NCBI GenBank assembly: GCA_016867335.1
Contig: VGJU01000010.1
Coordinates: 1 to 34,780, forward strand
Source: Candidatus Zixiibacteriota bacterium
GTDB taxonomy: Bacteria > JAAXHH01
Length of the DNA: 34,780 nt
Direction of reading: 5' to 3'
This document shows, piece after piece, positions 1-7,776 of the stretch. Every line of letters starts with the position of its first letter. The first letter of the stretch is position 1. Made by a program: the position numbers and the translations under genes. The notes below the pieces were generated by a model. That model was given only the letters and a program-made list of their open reading frames with translations. It made no database searches and was not told the origin of the DNA.

Positions 1-639
1 CAGTACGAGCGTTTTACAGCCTACTTTGCGGAAGGACGCAGACTTCAGCGTGTCTACGCCGACCGGATCACGATATTTTTAGGTTTCGAAACCGAGTGGT
101 ACACCGGCGCTGCGGAATGGATCGGTCGACTGATCGAGACGTTCAAACCCGACTATCTGGTGGGGTCGGTGCATCATGTAGAGGAGCGGTTGTTTGACGC
201 CACCCCGGAAGGCTATCAAAACATCGCCGCGTCGCTTGGCGGTATCGAGGCGCTGTACTGTCGGTATTTCGATCATCAATACGACCTGATTACAACGATC
301 CGGCCTGCGGTAGTCGGTCATTTCGACGTTATCCGGATTTTTGATGCCAACTATCCGTCGGGGCTGGTCCATCCACAGGTCTGGAACCGGATCGAACGAA
401 ACCTTGAAGCGATTCGGGATACGGGGGCGATCATGGATTTCAACCTGCGCGCCTTGTACAAAGGACAGCCGGAGCCTTATGTTTCAGGTCCGATTCTCCG
501 GCGCGCGTTGGAGATGGGTATTGCCCTCGCACCCGGTGACGACGCGCACAGCGCCGATTCGGTGGGTGCCAACTGGGACCGGGGTATGGCGGTGTTGCGC
601 GAGGCGGGCGCTTCGACGGACTGGAAACGTCCCGCTTGA
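1..639 (+). CDS. PHP-family phosphatase, histidinol-phosphatase-like (5' truncated)
   Basis: The frame is open from the first base to a TGA at 637-639, so 212 residues are visible and the start lies outside the window. The remaining part carries the later metal-binding motifs of the PHP fold: a Glu pair in GFETEW, the His pair in SVHHVE, H-x-D in VGHFDVIRIF, and the terminal GDDAHSAD. The first H-x-H motif would be upstream. HisK-type PHP enzymes hydrolyse L-histidinol phosphate in cytosolic histidine biosynthesis, and the spacing here resembles HisK more than polymerase PHP domains. No other histidine gene is in the window, so the substrate is inferred. The downstream hairpin at 686-711 may end its transcript. 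Confidence is good for the fold and moderate for the substrate. Confidence 0.75.
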   Translation, partial: QYERFTAYFAEGRRLQRVYADRITIFLGFETEWYTGAAEWIGRLIETFKPDYLVGSVHHVEERLFDATPEGYQNIAASLGGIEALYCRYFDHQYDLITTIRPAVVGHFDVIRIFDANYPSGLVHPQVWNRIERNLEAIRDTGAIMDFNLRALYKGQPEPYVSGPILRRALEMGIALAPGDDAHSADSVGANWDRGMAVLREAGASTDWKRPA

Positions 640-685
640 ACCCTATACTCAATACAACCTATCCGATGTTGTCGCAAGACCCATT

Positions 686-711
686 ACTCTCCACAGCAAG
701 CCACGGAGAGT
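686..711 (+). terminator. Hairpin followed by a short T run, possible terminator or attenuator
   Basis: A perfect 7-bp stem (ACTCTCC at 686-692 and GGAGAGT at 705-711) with a 12-base loop is followed directly by more T residues (TTTT at 711-714). It lies between the phosphatase stop and the HMG-CoA reductase start. It could terminate the first gene or act in the leader of the second. The T run is short, so termination would be weak. Confidence 0.4.
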
Positions 712-730
712 TTTCAAAGGGATCATAAAC

Positions 731-1930
731 ATGCAGGAGAAATCGGAACTCCGGGATGCCGACTTGGTGCCCCGGATGAAAGACCAAGGCTATTCGGAAG
801 AACAGGTGGCACAGCGTCGTGCCTGGGTGGAGACAAAAACCGGGGTCAGTCTGCAACAGATTGCGGCGGCAACTATCCCCGGCGAATCCATGCGGGGCAA
901 TATAGAAAACCCTATCGGGACGGTGCAAATGCCCGTGGGCATCGCCGGTCCGCTCCGGGTAAACGGTATGGCCGCCGATGGGGTGTTCTACGTGCCGCTG
1001 GCCACGACCGAAGGGGCGCTCGTACGTTCGTACGAACGGGGTATGGCGCTTTTGACGCGTGCGGGCGGCGCAACGACGCGCGTTTATATCGACGAAAACC
1101 GTATCACCCCCGTTTTTTGTTTTGAAGACGTGGGTAAGGCGCATGCCTTTGCCATGCAACTGCCCGACCATTTCGAGGCGATCCGCGTCGCGGCCGAATC
1201 GACGACGCGACACGGCAAACTCCTGCGCATCGAAACCTACCCGGTGGGACGCGAGGTACAGGTCAATTTTTGTTACCACACGGGCGATGCACAGGGAATG
1301 AACATGATCGCCAAGGCGACCCATGCGGGGTGTCAATGGATCATGACGCATCTTCCGGCCCTGCGATACTATATCTTTAGCGGTTTCAGCTCCGAAAAAC
1401 GGGCCAGCGGATTTCTGCTTCCCGGCGGCAAGGGGAAAAAGGTCGTGGCAGGCGCGTTGCTTCCCGCCGGACTGCTCCGTCTGTATCTCCACGTATCCCC
1501 GCAACAGCTTTTCGATCTGTGGCATCGCACCATGCTGGGGCATCTGAACGCGCACACCGTAGGATACAACGGTCACTTTGCCAACGGGTTGACCGCGATG
1601 TTCATCGCCTGCGGACAGGATGTCGCCAATGTCGCCAACGCATCGGTGGGGATTACCAACTTCGAGATTACTGCAACAGGGGATCTGTATGCCAGCGTGA
1701 CGCTGCCGTCTTTGACCGTGGCGACCGTGGGGGGAGGGACGGGGTTGGGCACGAGCAGAGAGTGTCTGCAACTGCTGGATTGCTACGGGGGTGGAAAAGC
1801 CGTAAAGTTAGCCGAAATCATGGCGGCCTCGGCACTGGCTGGGGAACTGTCCATGGGCGCGGCCATCGCGAGCGGCGAATTTGTCGATGCGCACGAGACC
1901 TACGGACGCAATCGGCCACAAAGCGAGTAA
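731..1930 (+). CDS. hmgA: Hydroxymethylglutaryl-CoA reductase, class I-like
   Basis: Reduces HMG-CoA to mevalonate in the cytosol, the committed step of the mevalonate isoprenoid pathway. The 399-residue protein has the catalytic set by alignment with the human enzyme. Glu94 is in PLATTEGALVRS. Lys223 is in SSEKRASG (human DKK Lys691). Asp297 is in IACGQDVAN (Asp767). His388 is in FVDAHETYG (His866). The ENPIG, GDAQGMNM and TVGGGTGLGTSRECLQ motifs are also present. There is no membrane anchor, as usual in prokaryotes. The ATG at 731 is chosen because AAAGGGAT lies a few bases upstream. The same frame runs open back to 341, but that part overlaps the phosphatase in another frame. No other mevalonate gene is visible. 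It may feed the isoprenoid-related enzymes further along, which is inference. Confidence 0.93.
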   Translation: MQEKSELRDADLVPRMKDQGYSEEQVAQRRAWVETKTGVSLQQIAAATIPGESMRGNIENPIGTVQMPVGIAGPLRVNGMAADGVFYVPLATTEGALVRSYERGMALLTRAGGATTRVYIDENRITPVFCFEDVGKAHAFAMQLPDHFEAIRVAAESTTRHGKLLRIETYPVGREVQVNFCYHTGDAQGMNMIAKATHAGCQWIMTHLPALRYYIFSGFSSEKRASGFLLPGGKGKKVVAGALLPAGLLRLYLHVSPQQLFDLWHRTMLGHLNAHTVGYNGHFANGLTAMFIACGQDVANVANASVGITNFEITATGDLYASVTLPSLTVATVGGGTGLGTSRECLQLLDCYGGGKAVKLAEIMAASALAGELSMGAAIASGEFVDAHETYGRNRPQSE

Positions 1931-2018
1931 GACGCGCAGTCGGCTCTACGGTAGAATTTATATTGCATTATGCGAGATCAGGCTGTATTATCTCTAACTC
2001 ATGTTAGTCTCTGGTGTA

Positions 2019-2100
2019 GGCCCCCACTCCGGCCCTCCGCGCGAACGGGGAGGGAGCACGCAACGTCCCCCTGCTCGCGGGGGACCACAGGGGGGCAGAA
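2019..2100. repeat. GC-rich intergenic hairpin element
   Basis: The gap after HMG-CoA reductase (1931-2147) codes for nothing I recognise. Its core has two hairpins. CCCTCC at 2033-2038 pairs with GGAGGG at 2049-2054. A perfect 7-bp stem GTCCCCC (2065-2071) pairs with GGGGGAC (2079-2085) across a 7-base loop. G and C tracts continue on both sides (CCCCC at 2021, GGGGGG near 2091). The style resembles dispersed REP-like intergenic elements, but only one copy is in this window, so that is inference. Upstream, TTGCAT (1963) and TATTAT (1986) at 17-base spacing form a weak promoter-like pair. Confidence 0.5.
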
Positions 2101-2147
2101 CGGGCTGACTTCAGGGAAACAGCCCCGCCGTGCGTAACATGAATTAA

Positions 2148-2606
2148 TTAAGCGAGGATATATGCAGTCGATCCGATTTCTATCCGCCCGGAGTTGATCT
2201 CTTGGACTCAACCAACGCCGGCGGCACTGATCTGGGGGTTTTCAATATCGCCGAACTGAAGCGAATCAGCGCTGACCTTACCCCGACCGCCATTTTTGAC
2301 GATCAGGCTGCAGAAGGCTTGCCACTGGGCTTTGCGCTCGAGAACGCTTTCCCCAATCCGTTTAACCCGGCGACGACGATTGCGTATTATCTGCCCGAAG
2401 GCGCGCAGGTTCGTTTGGTGGTGTATAACATACTAGGTCAGCAGGTCAAAGTGCTTCTTGATAACGTTAAGCAGACCGCCGGCTCCTATCAGATCGTCTG
2501 GGATTGTCGCAACGAACACCATCAGCCAGTGGGCAACGGGATATACCTGTATCGGCTGACCGCAGGCGATTTCGGCCAGAGCAAGAAAATGGTGTTGTTG
2601 AAATAG
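2148..2606 (+). pseudogene. 3' remnant of a secreted protein gene: type IX sorting domain (Por type A)
   Basis: The frame is open from just after a TAA at 2145 to a TAG at 2604-2606, with no convincing start; the only candidate is a TTG at 2202 without a ribosome site. The last ~90 residues form the C-terminal sorting domain of type IX cargo. NAFPNPFNPATTI opens it, VVYNILGQQVKVL is the central strand pair, GNGIYLYRL follows, and it ends in KKMVLLK. This domain directs a periplasmic passenger through the outer membrane, but the passenger is absent. A well-placed GAGGATAT plus ATG at 2162 lies just upstream in another frame and reads only MQSIRFLSARS before a stop, so an internally deleted gene is possible. 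An intact small protein cannot be excluded. Confidence 0.65.
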
Positions 2607-2634
2607 CCCCTCGCCCGGGAGTCCCTACAGCCGT

Positions 2635-4350
2635 ATGCCCGGTATAATCGTTCTTGACCCCAACAGGGGCGACACGGGCGAAGCCCTCTCCGAACGGGTA
2701 TCGCGCCATTTGCAGGCGATCCCGTCGATGACGGCCTGCGAGCGTATAACGCATCAGGACTATCGCGGTCTGTGCGACGCAACCGTGATCGACACGCTGG
2801 TATATTTTCCGGCGCTGACCCGCGACACCCTCCGAATCCCCGACCCCGAAGCCGTGGCGGCGTTTGCCCAGGCGGCTTCGGGCGCTCGCATCCGTCACCT
2901 TGTCGCGATCTCCAGCGCTGAGGTGTACGGCGCAAGACCGCACAACCCCGGTCTGATTCCGGAAACGCAGTCGCTGGCCTATGGGGAGGGCAACCGGATC
3001 GCGGCGGGGTGGGGCGCTTTCGAGACAACCCTCGCTGACATCCGGTCCGATCACGCCGATTTTCTGCTTACGATATTTCGCCCGGCCCCGGTGCTTTTGC
3101 CCGGTGCAACCGACTATTTTGCCCGACTTCTGTCGGCCTCCGCCGTCTTTGTGCTTGCCGGTCACGACCCCACGCTTCAGTGGCTTCATCCCGACGATCT
3201 CGGACGAGCCGTTGCCACGGTGGTAGCGCATTCGCATCCGGGTGTATACAACATCGCCCCTTCGCAAGTGATGACGCTGCGCACCTCGCTCCGGCTCGCC
3301 GGTGTCCTGCGGATTCCTACCCCACGCTGGCCCCAGCGTCTTTTTCGCCGTATCCTGCCCGCATCGATCGCCGATCCCATAGACCGGATCGAGTATATCC
3401 GGTACGGCTGGACCGTCTCCGACGCGCGGCTTCGTCAGGAAACGGGTTTTGCGCCGCAACATACCAGCGTGGACGCCGTATCCGATTTTCTTTCCGGAAA
3501 ACCCCAAGACGCCGGATATGCCTTCCGACGCGAAAAAACGCTTGTCCGACGCAAATGGCTACCGGAGGAGTTTGACGACTACGGGTTGGACAAACCCTAT
3601 ATGGCCGCCTACAGCCGGACCATGTTCCGGTTTTTTGCTGATTTTTACTGGCGGATAGAATTTCGGGGGATGGAACATATTCCCCGCGAAGGCCGTGTCT
3701 TGCTCGCCGGTGTACACCGGGGGTTTATGCCGCTCGACGGGGTGGCCACCAACTATCTGATCCACCGCGAAACCGGACGGTACTGCCGTTTTCTCATTCA
3801 CCCCACCCTGATCAAATTTCCGTTTCAGTTCAATTTCATGACCAAAATAGGCGGCATGATCGCCTGCCAGCAGAATGCGGATTACGTGCTGAGCCGTGAC
3901 GGAATGGTCGGGTTTTATCCGGAAGGTATTCAGGGAGCGTTTCGCTATATCAAAGGGGTGTACAACCTCGGCAAGTTTAGTCACAACGAGTTTATCCGCA
4001 TGGCGCTTCGCAACCGTGCGCCCATCGTACCCTTTGTTACGGTCGGTCACGCGGAGATTTTCCCCATCGTCGCCAAGATAAAGTGGCGCTGGTGGATGCG
4101 TTTTACGCTGTGGCCGGCCTTTCCGATTGCGCCGCCTTTCCCCTTTCTCTCCATCCCACTTCCCACCAAATGGCATGTTCGATTTCTCGAACCCCTCCAC
4201 GTCGAGCGGGAATATCCGCCCGAAGCCGGAGAAGATCCCCGGATCGTAACCGCCATCAGCCTGGAAATTCGAAGACGCATGCAAGCGGCCATCGACGAGA
4301 TGCTTGCCCGCCGCAAGCGGATTTTCTGGGGTTCGATCTTCGAGACGTAG
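2635..4350 (+). CDS. Fusion of SDR/epimerase-like domain with MGAT-type lysophospholipid acyltransferase
   Basis: This 571-residue protein has two parts. Residues 1-290 look like an NAD-dependent epimerase/SDR (VAISSAEVYG at 90-99, NIAPSQ near 206), but the glycine-rich nucleotide loop is not recognisable at the N-terminus. The usual catalytic Y-x3-K appears as Y116-GEG-N120. Residues 325-560 are an acyltransferase of the PlsC/MGAT-like superfamily: VHRGFMPLDG gives His361 and Asp368, FYPEGIQG (427-434) is the acyl-acceptor motif, and APIVPFVTVGHAEIF follows. It should acylate a lipid acceptor at the inner membrane; the SDR half may be structural or altered. The start has only a weak ribosome site. 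The stop at 4348-4350 is three bases from the next ATG, indicating an operon. Confidence 0.8.
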   Translation: MPGIIVLDPNRGDTGEALSERVSRHLQAIPSMTACERITHQDYRGLCDATVIDTLVYFPALTRDTLRIPDPEAVAAFAQAASGARIRHLVAISSAEVYGARPHNPGLIPETQSLAYGEGNRIAAGWGAFETTLADIRSDHADFLLTIFRPAPVLLPGATDYFARLLSASAVFVLAGHDPTLQWLHPDDLGRAVATVVAHSHPGVYNIAPSQVMTLRTSLRLAGVLRIPTPRWPQRLFRRILPASIADPIDRIEYIRYGWTVSDARLRQETGFAPQHTSVDAVSDFLSGKPQDAGYAFRREKTLVRRKWLPEEFDDYGLDKPYMAAYSRTMFRFFADFYWRIEFRGMEHIPREGRVLLAGVHRGFMPLDGVATNYLIHRETGRYCRFLIHPTLIKFPFQFNFMTKIGGMIACQQNADYVLSRDGMVGFYPEGIQGAFRYIKGVYNLGKFSHNEFIRMALRNRAPIVPFVTVGHAEIFPIVAKIKWRWWMRFTLWPAFPIAPPFPFLSIPLPTKWHVRFLEPLHVEREYPPEAGEDPRIVTAISLEIRRRMQAAIDEMLARRKRIFWGSIFET

Positions 4351-4353
4351 GGT

Positions 4354-6000
4354 ATGTTCCGAACCATTCTGACAAGTCTGCGCCGCATGGCGCACCTCAT
4401 GCGTGTGCTGACGTTGCATCTGCTGGCGCATCTCGGCGGACGTCGGCTTGCCCGTCTGCCCCTGGCCACTCGGATATTTCCCGCGCCCGGTCTGAGCGGC
4501 CCCGACCGCTTGCGTATCGCGCTCGAAGACATGGGAGGTACGTTTATCAAGCTGGGGCAGATGTTGGCACTTCAGCCGGACGTACTCTCTTTCGCCTACT
4601 GCAACGCCCTGTTCGACCTGATGGACCGTGTCGCGCCGTTTGAGTTCGGTAAGGTGGAACGCCTCTTTCTGGACGAAACCGGACGCCGTCCACACGAAAT
4701 TTTCGATACCTTCGAACAGACGCCCATCGCCACCGCCTCGATCGGACAGGTACACATGGCCACGCTCAAGGGACAGCGTGTCGTGGTCAAAGTACAGCGT
4801 CCCAACGTAGACAGGGACTTTATGGGCGACATCCGGCTTATGAAAGCTATGTTGCGGGTGATCAGAAAACTCCGGATCACGCCGCTCTATTGGCTGATCG
4901 AACCGGTAAGCGAATTTGTCAACTGGACGCAGGAAGAACTGGACTATCGCCACGAGGCCCGTTACATGGACCGGCTGCGCCGCAACGCCGTCGAAAACGC
5001 TAAAGAGCGGATTCCCATGGTGTACTGGCCCCATTCGACACGTCGTCTCCTGACACTCGAATATTTTGAAGGGATTACCGCACTCAATTATCTACGCTCT
5101 ATCGAGGGGGGAAACAGACAATACGACCAACTGCTCGGCGAGATGCGGTTCGACCCCAACCAGTTTGCACGGCATATCATCGAAAATTTTCTGGGCGACG
5201 CTTTCCGATACGGCATTTTTCACGCCGATCTGCATCCCGCCAACCTCATCATCCAGTATGACAATACGGTAGGCTATGTGGACTTTGGCATCACCGGGGT
5301 ATTGAGCCACTACTCGCGCAAGGAACTCGTAGCGCTTACCCTGGCCTATACCCGTGCTGACTTGGACGGCATGTGTACGGCATTTTTCAAAGTGTCGTCC
5401 ATGGATGCGGATTCGGATATCGCCGGATTCCGGAAGGGGCTTCAAGAATTTGCGGACGACTGGTACGAGGCGCGAGGAGACCACAGGAAACTTCGGAAGA
5501 ATTTTACTTTTGTCATGCTCGATATGCTTCACCTGTCGAAAAAGACCGGTATCTGGCCGGAGCGGGACGTGATCAAGTATATCCGTTCGTCGATCGCCAT
5601 TGACGGACTGATTACCCGTTTTGCGCCGGGGTTCGACGTGGGCGAGTATCTGGCCGCGACCTGTGCGCGCTATCTGCGCGAGGCCAGCTTTCCCGGTCTT
5701 ACGCCTGCGGTGCTTGCGGACTGGTCCTACGCCAGTAGTCGGCTGATCCGGGACGGTGGTGTACAAGTGATGGGGCTTCTACACAAACTTTCCCGGTCAG
5801 GCGGAGCGATGTCTCCCGAAAAACACCCCGAAGGGACGGATCGGCGGATTGTCCGGCTGGGCGGTGTTCTGTTGGTTGTTTCCATCCTGACCGTGGCGAC
5901 GACGGAAACACCGACATGGGGTATCAACTTGTTTACCGTCGAGACGGCGTTGCTTTCATTGACGGGTCTTTTGTTGCTCCAAGCCCTGTACCGGAGATAG
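4354..6000 (+). CDS. ABC1/AarF/UbiB-family atypical kinase
   Basis: This 548-residue protein has the full UbiB kinase-like signature. FIKLGQ carries the KxGQ motif (Lys66 to Gln69). ATASIGQVH (126-134) is the A-rich nucleotide loop. VVVKVQRP has the catalytic Lys146. EELDYRHEA (194-202) gives the helix Glu. HADLHPANL (290-298) gives Asp292 and Asn297, and DFG is at 310-312. A hydrophobic hairpin near 505-545 would anchor it in the membrane. Family members support quinone biosynthesis or lipid homeostasis by ATPase activity. No quinone gene is nearby, so a role with the lipid genes around it is more likely (inference). It starts three bases after the acyltransferase stop and is followed by its own degenerate paralogue. 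Confidence 0.93.
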   Translation: MFRTILTSLRRMAHLMRVLTLHLLAHLGGRRLARLPLATRIFPAPGLSGPDRLRIALEDMGGTFIKLGQMLALQPDVLSFAYCNALFDLMDRVAPFEFGKVERLFLDETGRRPHEIFDTFEQTPIATASIGQVHMATLKGQRVVVKVQRPNVDRDFMGDIRLMKAMLRVIRKLRITPLYWLIEPVSEFVNWTQEELDYRHEARYMDRLRRNAVENAKERIPMVYWPHSTRRLLTLEYFEGITALNYLRSIEGGNRQYDQLLGEMRFDPNQFARHIIENFLGDAFRYGIFHADLHPANLIIQYDNTVGYVDFGITGVLSHYSRKELVALTLAYTRADLDGMCTAFFKVSSMDADSDIAGFRKGLQEFADDWYEARGDHRKLRKNFTFVMLDMLHLSKKTGIWPERDVIKYIRSSIAIDGLITRFAPGFDVGEYLAATCARYLREASFPGLTPAVLADWSYASSRLIRDGGVQVMGLLHKLSRSGGAMSPEKHPEGTDRRIVRLGGVLLVVSILTVATTETPTWGINLFTVETALLSLTGLLLLQALYRR

Positions 6001-6007
6001 CGACCAC

Positions 6008-7654
6008 ATGACGCTCGGTGGAACGGAAAACGACAGCGAACGATACAACCTTAGACACCGCCGGCACAACATCGAACGGCTTCTGATCGAATATGGTCTT
6101 CTTAGGATAAACGGGCGGTCTCAAACCGCTCAAGAGTCGCCCGTCAGACGTCTGCGGTGGGTGCTTGAGAAAGCGGGACCGGTATTTGCGCTGTTTGGCC
6201 GTTATCTTTCTTCACGGGCGGACTGGATTCCCGTGAGGGACTGTCTCGAACTCGATGCCATCGACGACCGCGCACCTGTCTTGTCTCCGGAACAAATAAA
6301 ACGTCTGTTTCATGACCAACTCGGAGAAGGGCCGGAACGGATTTTTTTGACCTTTGACGCGCAGCCTCATGCCTGTCGGGCGACGTTTCAGATTCATCAT
6401 GCCCGTCTGGTGGACGGAACCCCGATTCATGTGGATGTCCTGCATCCGACGCATCCGGAACGGATACAAGGCGAACTCGGTCTGTTGCCGCTACTTCAAG
6501 AAGGAGTTGCCGCCGCCGGATGGACGGGGTTTACGCTCGACGAAGCCGTGACGGATTTTGCCCGCACGATGGAGCGGAGGCGGGAAGAACCGGTGTCGCT
6601 AAAACCGGTCAATCTGCTTGCCGAAGACGAGCGTCTTTTTCACCAAATTGCCGTTCCGCGTGTCTATGAAGCCTACTCGAGCCGTTCGATACGAACCATG
6701 GAGCGGCTTTCCGGCTGGTCCTTGGAGGAATTGATCCGAGAAAACGCCACACCGCCGAGTCCGTCTTTCCGCCGCAATCCGTTCGATCTGCTCGATCTTC
6801 GTCCGAGTGATATAGCAAGACTCGTCCATCTGGTATGGCTTCGTCAAGCGGTGTACGGACGCACCTATCCCATCGATTTGCATCCGGGCGACATTTGGGT
6901 GCTCAACACGCATCAAATTGCGTTTACGGGTGGCATTTTCGCGGCATTGCCCACGCTCACCAAAGAGAACGTGCGTCAGTATCTCAATGCCGCCGCCGCC
7001 GCGGATCCCGACCGAGCCTACCGGTATCTGACCCCCGAAATGGAAGAGGTGGACCGCGCCCGAAACGAGCAGTCGGTGCGCAACCGATTCAGACAGATCG
7101 TTCCGTTCCGCGACGGCCCATGGGATCAGGAGGGGGCAGGCGATCTTTTGGCCGAGCATCTGATGGTGCATTGGCGTATCGTCCGCGAACACGGATATCA
7201 TGTACGCATTCACATGCGGGATTTTTATCGGGGTCTTTTTACGGTCGTCAGACAGGTAAACCGGCTTGCGCCACACCAAGACGCGCTAAAGGAAGGATTG
7301 GAAGATCTGCGATATGCCGCGGGCATATCCGAAATGCGCGATATGATGGACGAAAACGTCTGGCGGGATACGATGGGGCGGTATACAGTCAATCTCCTGC
7401 AACTACCGCATCTGCTCAACGAGGCGTTGACCGGTGCGGCGGTCGAAGATCCACGTCCTCCGCGCACCGTACAAAAGGAGCGATCTTCGTCGTCCGCCGT
7501 TCTGGCCGGCGCGCTTTGTCTGATGACGGTCGTGGCGATCATGTTGCGCCATTTCGAGACGTCGGGGGCAAACAAACCGTGGATTCACATGCTTGGCGCA
7601 GGACTTTTCATGGCGGCCGGTCTGGCGGCGCTCCGAGCCGTCTATCGGAAATAG
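6008..7654 (+). CDS. Degenerate UbiB-like paralogue (predicted pseudokinase)
   Basis: Also 548 residues, it aligns along its length with the preceding UbiB protein. GPVFALFGRYLSSRADWIP matches the KxGQ region, ERIFLTFDAQP matches HEIFDTFEQTP, YPIDLHPGDIWVL matches FHADLHPANLIIQ, and both end in a membrane hairpin and a basic tail (LRAVYRK against LQALYRR). The catalytic residues are gone: KLGQ reads LFGR, the nucleotide-loop region reads ATFQIHHA, the ATP-binding Lys becomes Asp143, Asn297 becomes Asp296, and DFG becomes TGG at 308-310. The frame is intact, so it looks maintained and not decayed. I infer a regulatory or scaffolding partner of the active kinase. It starts seven bases after the kinase stop with a weak ribosome site. 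Confidence 0.8.
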   Translation: MTLGGTENDSERYNLRHRRHNIERLLIEYGLLRINGRSQTAQESPVRRLRWVLEKAGPVFALFGRYLSSRADWIPVRDCLELDAIDDRAPVLSPEQIKRLFHDQLGEGPERIFLTFDAQPHACRATFQIHHARLVDGTPIHVDVLHPTHPERIQGELGLLPLLQEGVAAAGWTGFTLDEAVTDFARTMERRREEPVSLKPVNLLAEDERLFHQIAVPRVYEAYSSRSIRTMERLSGWSLEELIRENATPPSPSFRRNPFDLLDLRPSDIARLVHLVWLRQAVYGRTYPIDLHPGDIWVLNTHQIAFTGGIFAALPTLTKENVRQYLNAAAAADPDRAYRYLTPEMEEVDRARNEQSVRNRFRQIVPFRDGPWDQEGAGDLLAEHLMVHWRIVREHGYHVRIHMRDFYRGLFTVVRQVNRLAPHQDALKEGLEDLRYAAGISEMRDMMDENVWRDTMGRYTVNLLQLPHLLNEALTGAAVEDPRPPRTVQKERSSSSAVLAGALCLMTVVAIMLRHFETSGANKPWIHMLGAGLFMAAGLAALRAVYRK

Positions 7655-7693
7655 ATCGCAGGCAGAAAAAAGCGGGACAAACCAATATACCAA

Positions 7694-7722
7694 TTGACTG
7701 AAGAGAAGCGACACTGCATATT
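7694..7722 (+). promoter_or_regulatory. Possible sigma-70-type promoter
   Basis: TTGACT (7694-7699) and CATATT (7717-7722) are separated by 17 bases, in the 122-base gap before the next gene. The -35 matches five of six consensus positions and the -10 four of six. It would allow a second transcription start inside the long plus-strand run. If the host uses a Bacteroidota-type promoter consensus, this match may be chance. Confidence 0.3.
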
Positions 7723-7776
7723 AAGCATCGGGCCCAGTGTGCCCTCCCGGCTATTTCCGCTATGTAAGGAGACGTT

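Noticed and set aside
659-1771. Long open frame of 370 codons on the minus strand opposite HMG-CoA reductase
   Set aside because: It mirrors the real gene, has a biased composition rich in Arg/His/Gly without motifs, and has no ribosome site.
2019-2100. CRISPR or tRNA-like structure in the GC-rich gap
   Set aside because: There is no repeat-spacer periodicity and no cloverleaf or T-loop sequence. I also saw no CRISPR array, rRNA or tRNA elsewhere in the window.
3559-5034. 491-codon minus-strand frame under the acyltransferase and UbiB genes
   Set aside because: It is a codon-bias shadow spanning two genes with clear family motifs on the plus strand.
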